Position numbers and translations under genes: made by a program
Source: Corallococcus sp. AS-1-6
GTDB lineage: Bacteria; Myxococcota; Myxococcia; Myxococcales; Myxococcaceae
NCBI RefSeq assembly: GCF_020037015.1
Contig: NZ_JAIQDE010000024.1
Coordinates: 90,880 to 154,879 of the forward strand
Length of the DNA stretch: 64,000 nucleotides
Reading direction: 5' to 3'
In this document: one piece after another, positions 58,087 to 64,000 of the stretch
Layout: each line of letters starts with the position of its first letter
Numbering within the stretch: the first letter of the stretch is position 1
The notes under the pieces: model-generated
Told to the model about the DNA's origin: nothing
What the model saw: only the letters and a program-made list of their open reading frames with translations
Database searches by the model: none

Positions 58087-59120
58087 GCGCGTCGCTGGCC
58101 CCCGAGGTGGACCTGGCCCTGGCGCCGGAGGCGTGGCTCGCCGCGCACCCGGAGCTGTCCAACCGGCTGGTGTTCCGGCACGCGGCGGCGCGCTTCGCGC
58201 AAGAGGACGCGCGCGTCGTCTTCCTGGAGGCGGACCTGGGCGGCGGAGGCGATCCGTTCGAGAAGCGCCACCCCCAGCGCTACTTCAACCTGGGCATCTG
58301 CGAGGCCACCATGCTGGACATGGCGTGTGGCCTGGCGCACGGCGGACACACCGTCATCGCGCACAGCTTCGCGGCCTTCGGCGTGATGCGCGCGTGCGAG
58401 CAGGTGCGGCTGAACCTGGCCTATGCGCGCGCCAACGTGAAGCTGGTGTGCGACTACGGCGGCGTGGCGGGCGCCTTCTTCGGCCCCACGCACCACGCCA
58501 TTGAAGACCTGGCCGTGCTGCGCGCGATGCCCAACCTCACCGTGGTGTCCCCCGCGGACGGCCTGGAGACGGTGCAGGCCACGCGCGCGATGCTCCAGCA
58601 CGACGGCCCCGTCTACCTGCGGCTGGGCCGCAACCGCGTCACCCGGCTGGACCTCCCGCGCCCGCCCTTCGAGCTGGGCCGCGCCGCGCTCCTGCGCGAG
58701 GGCGACGACGTGGGGCTGCTGGCGCACGGCGAGGTGGGCGTGTCCGTGGCGCTGGACGCCGCGAAGCTGCTGGAGGCGCGGGGCGTCAGCGCGCGCGTGC
58801 TCAACGTGCACACGCTGAAGCCATTGGACGAGGAGTCGGTGCGCGAGACGGCGGCGCGCACGCGGCTGCTGGTGACGGTGGAGGAGCACAACGTGCTGGG
58901 CGGCCTGGGCAGCGCGGTGTGCGAGACGGTGTGCTCGCTGGACCTTCAGCGGCGCGTGCTGCGCGTGGGCCTGCAGGACCGGTACGACTCACGCGCCGGC
59001 TCGCACGAGGCCCTGCTCCAGGGCCATGGGCTGGAGGGCGGGCAGGTGGCCGAGCGCATCCTGGGAGTGCTCCCAAGAACCCCGGTGTTTGCCGTGGAAC
59101 CCGCAACGAGGAGGGACTGA
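58083..59120 (+). CDS. Transketolase, C-terminal (pyrimidine-binding and C) subunit
   Basis: A 345-residue partner of the preceding gene, starting at a GTG that overlaps its stop (GTGA). The catalytic Glu74 that activates TPP lies in NLGICEATM, followed by GGHTVIAHSFAAFGVMRACEQVRLNLAYARANVKLV and THHAIEDLAVLRAMPNLTVVSPADG. The C-terminal domain ends with VTVEEHNVLGGLGSAVCE and the tail RYDSRAGSHEALLQGHGL. Together the two subunits form one complete transketolase. Confidence 0.93.
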   Translation: MSASLAPEVDLALAPEAWLAAHPELSNRLVFRHAAARFAQEDARVVFLEADLGGGGDPFEKRHPQRYFNLGICEATMLDMACGLAHGGHTVIAHSFAAFGVMRACEQVRLNLAYARANVKLVCDYGGVAGAFFGPTHHAIEDLAVLRAMPNLTVVSPADGLETVQATRAMLQHDGPVYLRLGRNRVTRLDLPRPPFELGRAALLREGDDVGLLAHGEVGVSVALDAAKLLEARGVSARVLNVHTLKPLDEESVRETAARTRLLVTVEEHNVLGGLGSAVCETVCSLDLQRRVLRVGLQDRYDSRAGSHEALLQGHGLEGGQVAERILGVLPRTPVFAVEPATRRD

Positions 59121-59121
59121 C

Positions 59122-59325
59122 ATGCAGGTCCAGAACCCGAACCCGATGACGCAGTCCGTCCCCCCGGAGCAGTGCCCGTTGTGCGCGCAGCCGGTGCCGG
59201 GCGGCAACCGGCTGGTGGGCGAGGTGCTCTCCTGTGACGGCTGTTCCGCCGAGCTGGAGGTGGTGGGCATCAACCCGCTGCGGCTCGAGGAAGCACCCGA
59301 GGTCGAGGAAGACTGGGGAGAGTAG
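59122..59325 (+). CDS. lysW: LysW-type amino-group carrier protein
   Basis: A 67-residue acidic protein. Two Cys pairs, Cys18/Cys21 (CPLC) and Cys38/Cys41 (CDGC), form the zinc site, and the C-terminus reads EEDWGE, the LysW signature whose last Glu is joined through its side-chain carboxyl to the amino group of the substrate. In lysine and arginine synthesis and in some natural-product pathways, LysW protects and carries the amino acid through successive enzymes. AGGAGGG at 59109-59115 is the strongest ribosome site in the operon, and the start lies one base after the transketolase stop, so high expression is expected. The gene is easily missed because of its size. Confidence 0.93.
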   Translation: MQVQNPNPMTQSVPPEQCPLCAQPVPGGNRLVGEVLSCDGCSAELEVVGINPLRLEEAPEVEEDWGE

Positions 59326-59334
59326 CCCCGCGCC

Positions 59335-60186
59335 ATGCGCAAGGTCGACCTCGTCTATACGCGCGTGCGCACCGAGGAGAAGCTCCTCCTCGAGGCGCTG
59401 CGCAGGCGCGACTGCGCCGTCAACCTGGTGCAGGACTCCGGGATGGTGCTGTCCATGGACCGGCAGCGCCTCACCGAGGCCGACACCGTGTTGATGCGCA
59501 GCATGTCCTTCACGCGTGCGCGCTACCTGGCCACGTTCCTGGAGATGAAGGGGCTGCGCGTGCTCAACAGCGCGAGGACCATCTCCCTGTGCGGGGACAA
59601 GGCGCTCACCAGCGCGGCCCTGGCCGCGAAGGGCGTGCCCATGCCGTGGTCGTTCGTGGCCTTCGACGAGGACGCGTGCCTGGAGGCGATCGAGCAGAAG
59701 GGCTACCCGGTGGTGACCAAGCCCGTGCTGGGCAGTTGGGGCCGGATGGTGGCCCGGCTGGACTCGCGCAGCGCGGCGGAAGGCGTGCTGTCCACGCGCT
59801 TCGGCACCGGCGGCGCGCAGGACCACGTGGCGCTGGTGCAGGAGTACGTGGACAAGCCGGGCTACGACCTGCGCGTCTACGTCATCGGCCGCGCGGTGGG
59901 CGGCCTCCGGCGGCGCTCCGAGCATTGGATCACCAACACCGCGCGCGGCGCCGTGCCGGAGCGCTACGAAGTCCCGGTGGTGCACGCGAAGCTGGCGGAG
60001 GCCGCGGCGGAGGCGGTGGGCGGGGACATGGTGGCGGTGGACCTGCTGGAGACGCGCGGCGGCGACATCTACGTCAACGAAATCAACCACTGCGTGGAGT
60101 TCGCGCGCAGCATCGACGAGACGGGCGTCCCGCTGCCGGACCTCATCGCGGAGTACGTCGCGTCCGGAGCGGGAGCGCGGCGATGA
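59335..60186 (+). CDS. lysX: LysX-type ATP-grasp ligase that loads the amino-group carrier protein
   Basis: A 283-residue RimK/LysX-family ligase. It joins the alpha-amino group of an amino acid (glutamate or alpha-aminoadipate in known cases) to the C-terminal Glu of LysW using ATP. Features: Lys129 and GSWG at 133-136 in KPVLGSWGRMVARL, RRSEHWITNTARG, and the family end motif NEINHCVEF at 248-256 (usually NEVNHTMEF). Length is normal. It begins 9 bases after lysW. Whether it prefers Glu or another amino acid cannot be told by eye. Confidence 0.92.
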   Translation: MRKVDLVYTRVRTEEKLLLEALRRRDCAVNLVQDSGMVLSMDRQRLTEADTVLMRSMSFTRARYLATFLEMKGLRVLNSARTISLCGDKALTSAALAAKGVPMPWSFVAFDEDACLEAIEQKGYPVVTKPVLGSWGRMVARLDSRSAAEGVLSTRFGTGGAQDHVALVQEYVDKPGYDLRVYVIGRAVGGLRRRSEHWITNTARGAVPERYEVPVVHAKLAEAAAEAVGGDMVAVDLLETRGGDIYVNEINHCVEFARSIDETGVPLPDLIAEYVASGAGARR

Positions 60187-61226
60187 GCGTGCGCTTGGCG
60201 GTGCTGGGAGCCGCGGGCTACACCGGCGGCGAGGTGCTGCGCCTGCTGCTCGCGCACCCGGCCGTGGAGGTGGTGCAGGCCACCTCCGGCCAGTTCGCCG
60301 GCAAGCGCCTGGACTTCCCGCACCCGCACCTGCGCGGGGTGGGGACGCTGCGCTACACGCCGCACGACGCGCTGGAGCCCTGCGACGTGCTGGTGAGCTG
60401 CATGCCGCAGGGGGAGCTGCTCCAGCGCTGGCCGAAGGTGTCCCGGCTGGCGGAGCGGGTGGTGGACCTGAGCGCGGACTTCCGCCTGGACGCCGCGGGG
60501 CACGCGCGCTGGTACGGCAAGCACCCGCGCCCGGACGACGTGCCCGCGTTCGTCTACGGGCTGCCGGAGTGGATGGGTGACGCGCTGACGAACGCGCGCC
60601 ACGTCGCGGTGCCCGGCTGCATGGCGCACGCGGGGCTGCTGGCGCTGTTGCCGCTCTTGCACGCGGGGCTCGCGCGCCCGGACGTGCTGGTGGTGGACGC
60701 GAAGACGGGCTCGTCTGGAGGGGGCTCCACGCCGGACCGCTCCTCGCACCACCCGGAGCGCGCGAACGCGCTGCGCTGCTACAAGCCGGTGGGCCACCGG
60801 CACACGGGGGAGCTGGAGGGCGTGGTGGCGCGCATCACGGGCCAGCAGCCCACCATCCACTTCAGCGCCACGGCGGTGCCGGGCGTGCGCGGCATCCTGG
60901 CGACGGTGCACGCCTTCGCGGCGCGTCCGGTGGAGGAGGCGGAGGTGGTGCGCGCCATCGCCACGCGCTACCGCGAGAAGCCCTTCGTGCGGCTGTTGCG
61001 CCCCAGCGCGTCGCTCTCGCCGTTCCCGGAGCCCGGGCCGCTGCTGGGCACGAACCACTGTGACCTGTCGGTGGACGTGGACGCGGAGCGGGGCCGCATC
61101 GTGGTGAACGCGGCCATCGACAACCTGGTGAAGGGCGCCGCCGGCACGGCGGTGCATGCGCTGAACCTGATGCTGGGCCGCCCGGAGACGGAAGGGCTGG
61201 GCTTCCGGGGCCTGCATCCGCTCTAG
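60183..61226 (+). CDS. lysY: ArgC/LysY-type N-acyl-glutamyl-phosphate reductase
   Basis: A 347-residue NADPH-dependent reductase that turns the carrier-bound acyl phosphate into a semialdehyde. The Rossmann start is VLGAAGYTGGEVLRLLL; the catalytic Cys146 lies in VPGCMAHAG, where classical ArgC has NPGCYPTA, and the catalytic His is in GHRHTGELEG. The residues after the Cys differ from both ArgC and LysY as I know them, suggesting adaptation to another carrier-bound substrate. Its ATG overlaps the lysX stop. The acyl-phosphate kinase (ArgB/LysZ) that must act before it is not in the window. Confidence 0.9.
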   Translation: MSVRLAVLGAAGYTGGEVLRLLLAHPAVEVVQATSGQFAGKRLDFPHPHLRGVGTLRYTPHDALEPCDVLVSCMPQGELLQRWPKVSRLAERVVDLSADFRLDAAGHARWYGKHPRPDDVPAFVYGLPEWMGDALTNARHVAVPGCMAHAGLLALLPLLHAGLARPDVLVVDAKTGSSGGGSTPDRSSHHPERANALRCYKPVGHRHTGELEGVVARITGQQPTIHFSATAVPGVRGILATVHAFAARPVEEAEVVRAIATRYREKPFVRLLRPSASLSPFPEPGPLLGTNHCDLSVDVDAERGRIVVNAAIDNLVKGAAGTAVHALNLMLGRPETEGLGFRGLHPL

Positions 61227-61255
61227 ACCGCTGTTCATTCCGAGGAGCCGCACCC

Positions 61256-62101
61256 ATGAGCTTGAGCACGAAATCCCCTGGCGAGGTGTTCGCGGCCGCG
61301 GTCCAGAAGCAGGGCACGAAGGCGCACGTGGACTACGACACGTCCATCGTGGACGCGTTCCCCGGCTTCAAGCGTCGTCCGCGCATCGCGGTGCGCGGCA
61401 TGTTCAAGACGGCGAAGGCGGAGCGCGACCCGGTGCCCTTCTGGTACGAGACGCACCCCCAGACGAAGCCCACCGGGCCGGTGCAGGACGTGGAGCTGCG
61501 TCCGGAAGCGGGCTTCGAGTTCCACCAGGACACGCAGGCGCTCAAGCCCACGCGCGCGTGGATCCAGGTGCCGCGCAACCTGCTGGAGGATCCCCAGTCG
61601 CTGGCGCAGTTCATCGACTTCCGGTTGCTGGTGCGGCTGAACACGGCGGAGAACCAGGCGCTGTGCATCGGCAAGGGTGGGGAGGGCGTGCGGGGCCTGA
61701 TGCACACGCCGGGCATCGTGCGGCTGCCGGCGAAGAAGAACGCGGTGGCCTCGCTGCTCAACGCCTGCGCGCAGGTGGAGCAGATGGGCGGGTCCGCGGA
61801 TGGCATCGTCATCAACTCGTTGGACTTCTACGAGCACCTGGTGGGCCAGCAGTCGCTCCTGTCGGACCTGGCGGCCATGGGCATCCGCCTGTGCCGCACG
61901 CGCATGGTGAACCCGGGCACCCTCATCGTGGGGGACTTCACGGCCGCGGCGACGCTGTATGACAGCCAGCGCTCGGTCATCCGGTTCGCGGAGCCGCCGC
62001 CGGGCATCTTCCCGCGCGAGGGACTGGCCGCCTACGGCGAGGTCTACACGACGCTCGCGGTGCACCTGCCCACCCACTTCTTCGTGGCGTCGCTGACCTG
62101 A
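61256..62101 (+). CDS. Encapsulin-type shell protein (HK97 capsid fold, natural-product/family 3 type)
   Basis: A 281-residue protein of typical encapsulin size. The C-terminal half follows the HK97 major-capsid pattern: GKGGEGVRGLMHTPGIVRLP, then DGIVINSLDFYEHL, a turn with TRMVNPGTLIVGDFTAAATLYD, and the final strand-rich stretch GEVYTTLAVHLPTHFFVASL. The N-terminal half (residues 35-110, including VRGMFKTAKAERDPVPFWYET) would form the E-loop. No prophage genes such as portal, protease, terminase or tail surround it; it sits inside a biosynthetic operon, 29 bases after lysY with GAGGAG eight bases upstream, and overlaps the sulfotransferase gene by one base. Encapsulins of this kind have been noticed in biosynthetic clusters of Streptomyces and myxobacteria as 'family 3'. 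Shell formation is inferred from family, not shown here. Confidence 0.8.
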   Translation: MSLSTKSPGEVFAAAVQKQGTKAHVDYDTSIVDAFPGFKRRPRIAVRGMFKTAKAERDPVPFWYETHPQTKPTGPVQDVELRPEAGFEFHQDTQALKPTRAWIQVPRNLLEDPQSLAQFIDFRLLVRLNTAENQALCIGKGGEGVRGLMHTPGIVRLPAKKNAVASLLNACAQVEQMGGSADGIVINSLDFYEHLVGQQSLLSDLAAMGIRLCRTRMVNPGTLIVGDFTAAATLYDSQRSVIRFAEPPPGIFPREGLAAYGEVYTTLAVHLPTHFFVASLT

Positions 62102-63093
62102 TGGTCTCCGCGAGCGCGAAGGGCGAGGGCGCGCGGCTCACGGTCCTCTACATCACCGGCTGGTGCCGCAGCGGCAGCACCATCCTGGGCAACGTCCTCA
62201 ACGAGGTGCCGGGCTTCTTCCACGTGGGGGAGCTGAGCTTCCTCTGGAAGAACGCGTACGGGAACGGCTCCAACACCCTGTGTGGTTGTGGCCAGCAGTT
62301 GTTGGAGTGCGGCATCTGGAACACGGTGCTGACCTCCGACGTGCCGGCGGGCCTGACGCCGCGCGCGCACGCGGAAGAGGTGGTGCGCCGGCAGCAGGCC
62401 GCCGTGCGCACGCGGCACACGTTGCGGGTGCTGGACGAGGCGGGGGACTCGCAGGCGCTCCAGTCGCACGCGGACTTCCTCGCGCGGACGTACCGCGCCA
62501 TCGCGAGGGCGACGGGGAGTACGGTGCTGGTGGACAGCGGGAAGTTCCCGTCCGAGGCGGCGCTGCTGCCGCGCGTGGAGGGCATCCGGCCGCTGTACCT
62601 GCACCTGGTGCGCGACCCGCGCGCGGTGACGCACTCGTGGACGAAGACGAAGCAGTACGTCGTCCCGATGTCCGCCGCGCGCAGCACGGCGTACTGGTTG
62701 GGCTTCAACGCGGCGTCGGAGGAGGTGACGCGGAGGTTCCCCGACCGGTCGCTCTTCCTGCGCTACGAGGACTTCATCGCCGCGCCGGACCGCGCGGTGG
62801 ACACGGTGTTGGACCTGGTGGGCGTGCCGCGCGCGCAGAACCCGGTGAAGGGCCGCACGGTGGTATTGGGGAAGAACCACACCGTCACCGGCAACCCGGA
62901 CCGCTTCCGCAGCGGACCCACGCTCCTGCGCGGTGAGGACGACGCGTGGAAGGGAGAGCTGGCCTCCGGAGCGAAGGCGCTCACCGTGGCGCTCGCCTGG
63001 CCGCTGATGGCGAAGTACGGGTACTTCAGCGGAGCACGGCGCGCACCCATCGGAGGGTCCGCGCCGGACGCAGGCGCGGAGAGCCGCCCCTGA
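62101..63093 (+). CDS. PAPS-dependent sulfotransferase
   Basis: A 330-residue enzyme that transfers sulfate from PAPS to a hydroxyl or amine. The 5'-phosphosulfate loop is TGWCRSGSTILGN (RSGST at 23-27), and the 3'-phosphate site is RDPR at 171-174 with Ser179. It is the last gene of the operon and its ATG overlaps the encapsulin stop by one base, so both are probably made in a fixed ratio. In related amino-group-carrier pathways (azinomycin, ficellomycin) sulfation of a hydroxyl sets up loss of sulfate and ring closure; a simple sulfated product is the alternative. The C-terminal 20 residues look disordered. Confidence 0.9.
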   Translation: MVSASAKGEGARLTVLYITGWCRSGSTILGNVLNEVPGFFHVGELSFLWKNAYGNGSNTLCGCGQQLLECGIWNTVLTSDVPAGLTPRAHAEEVVRRQQAAVRTRHTLRVLDEAGDSQALQSHADFLARTYRAIARATGSTVLVDSGKFPSEAALLPRVEGIRPLYLHLVRDPRAVTHSWTKTKQYVVPMSAARSTAYWLGFNAASEEVTRRFPDRSLFLRYEDFIAAPDRAVDTVLDLVGVPRAQNPVKGRTVVLGKNHTVTGNPDRFRSGPTLLRGEDDAWKGELASGAKALTVALAWPLMAKYGYFSGARRAPIGGSAPDAGAESRP

Positions 63094-64000
63094 GCCTGCG
63101 GACATGAGCCCTGTCTCCACGGAAGAGAAGACGAGAGACCGGCCCGGCCCCCGTCGGAGGCGCACCGAAAAAACCTGTCCGACAGTCGGACAGGTTCGGA
63201 GGCCCATGGAGGGAGGCGCCAGGGCCCGCCATGCCCCGGAAACCTGTCGGACAGGTGGTGGAGACCCGAAGCCGGGGCGCGCGTCCCGCCCGAGCCGCGA
63301 AAACCTGTCGGACAGTCGGACCGGGCTCGGAGAACCGAAGCCTGGGGCCACGTTCCGCCCGAGCCGTGCAAACCTGTCGGACAGTCGGACCGGTTTTGAA
63401 GAACCGTGGAGGGTGGCCGCCGCTCCGTCCGGCCAGCGGAAACCTGTCGGACAGGTCTCGGAGGCCCGAAGCCGGGGCTCGCGTCCCGCCCGAGCCGCGA
63501 AAACCTGTCGGACAGTCGGACCGGTTTTGATGAACCGTGGAGGGGGCGCCGCTCCATCCGGTCAGCGGAAACCTGTCGGACAGGTGTTGGAGGCCCGAAG
63601 CCGGGGCTCGCGTCCCGCCCGAGCCGCGACAACCTGTCGGACAGTCGGACAGGTCTTGATGAATCGTGGAGGGGGGGCGCCGCTCCATTCGGTCGGCGGA
63701 AACCTGTCGGACAATCGGACAGGTTGTGGAGAACCAGGGCTGGGCGCCAGGGCTCCCACAGGGCAGCGGAAACCTGTCGGACAGTCGGACAAGAGTGGGC
63801 GCCCCGCGGATGGGGCCGTCGTTTCACCTGGGGCGTGGAAACTTGTCCGGCAGTTGGGCCGGTCTTGTCGCACCGCATCCGGGCGGCCGTCGTTGCATCT
63901 GGGCCGTGCAAACCTGTCGGACAGGAGGTCTGCGCGGAATAGCGAGGCCAGTTGGCCGGCTGCCAAGCGACAAGGGGGACAGGAGCTTCGAGCACAATGC
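63094..64000. repeat. Array of about twelve palindromic CCTGTCGGACAG repeats
   Basis: 907 bases without a credible gene. Palindromic units begin at about 63172, 63241, 63302, 63371, 63441, 63502, 63570, 63631, 63701, 63771, 63840 and 63911, spaced 61-71 bases apart. Long units consist of AACCTGTC, a GGACAGTCG-type centre and GACAGGTT; the first has perfect 11-base arms around CAG. Short units lack the middle eight bases. The DNA between units is itself repeated in two alternating types (one with GGCCCGAAGCCGGGGC, one with GAACCGTGGAGGG). Frames crossing the array on both strands are translations of the repeat, not genes. The last 75 bases hold nothing I can identify. Confidence 0.85.

Noticed and set aside
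57139..61226. Ordinary lysine or arginine biosynthesis operon
   Set aside because: LysZ, LysJ and LysK are absent, a transketolase and a sulfotransferase are present, and the operon is divergent from an NRPS operon.
61256..62101. Capsid gene as part of a prophage
   Set aside because: No portal, protease, terminase, tail or integrase gene is near, and the gene overlaps and is co-directional with biosynthetic genes.
63172..63925. CRISPR array
   Set aside because: The regular spacing and palindromic units look CRISPR-like, but the DNA between units is itself repeated in two types, repeat lengths vary between long and short forms, and no cas gene is in the window.
62044..63995. Long frames across the repeat array, on both strands, with recurring peptides such as CPTVRQV or NLSDSRTG
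   Set aside because: They are translations of the palindromic repeat in several frames, have no family features, and one overlaps the sulfotransferase and shell genes.

Overview
The window is high-GC DNA with strong G/C preference at third codon positions. A MYXO-CTERM-type sorting tail (34394-35851), a PilT paralogue, FHA/DUF4388 proteins and the gene neighbourhoods point to a myxobacterium, most likely a member of the Myxococcaceae such as Corallococcus. This assignment rests on recognition of protein families, not on a search.

The first 37 kb is mostly chromosomal housekeeping. It holds the end of a UvrD-type helicase gene, rplM-rpsI, a pilT paralogue, recX, a bamD-like lipoprotein gene with TPR and FHA genes, selD, a cell-wall amidase gene, and rph-rdgB. 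Six tRNA genes follow (Pro-TGG, Arg-TCT, His-GTG, Arg-TCG, Lys-CTT, Leu-TAG), interrupted by a lone phage-type recombinase gene (bet). Then come the proteostasis block tig-clpP-clpX, a prolyl oligopeptidase and lon (with a heat-shock-like promoter), a peptide-type ABC transporter lacking nearby ATPases, yqgE-bolA-monothiol glutaredoxin, rsmE, a DTW-domain protein, an acyltransferase, a di-haem peroxidase, a parallel beta-helix protein and gpmA.

From about 38.0 to 63.1 kb lies a biosynthetic gene cluster. It encodes two free-standing carrier proteins, a one-module PKS ending in a thioesterase (KS-AT-ACP-TE), a 4274-residue four-module NRPS ((C-A-T)x4, no thioesterase) and an acyl-activating ligase that could load the starter. 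A divergent, tightly coupled operon then encodes a split transketolase, a LysW-type amino-group carrier protein ending in EDWGE, a LysX-type ATP-grasp ligase, an ArgC/LysY-type reductase, a protein with an HK97 capsid-type C-terminal half that I read as an encapsulin, and a PAPS-dependent sulfotransferase. The set matches logic known from vazabitide, azinomycin and ficellomycin pathways: a carrier-bound glutamyl semialdehyde is extended by two carbons by a transketolase, and a sulfated hydroxyl can serve as leaving group for ring closure. Here that chemistry is genetically linked to a virus-derived protein shell. I infer that this is a 'natural-product encapsulin' locus in which a reactive amino-acid building block may be made inside a nanocompartment and then used by the NRPS/PKS line. 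The carboxylate kinase and aminotransferase expected for the pathway are not in the window.

The last 0.9 kb has no credible gene. It is an array of about twelve palindromic repeats spaced 61-71 bases apart, and a solitary copy of the same element sits at 23.6 kb inside the ABC transporter locus.
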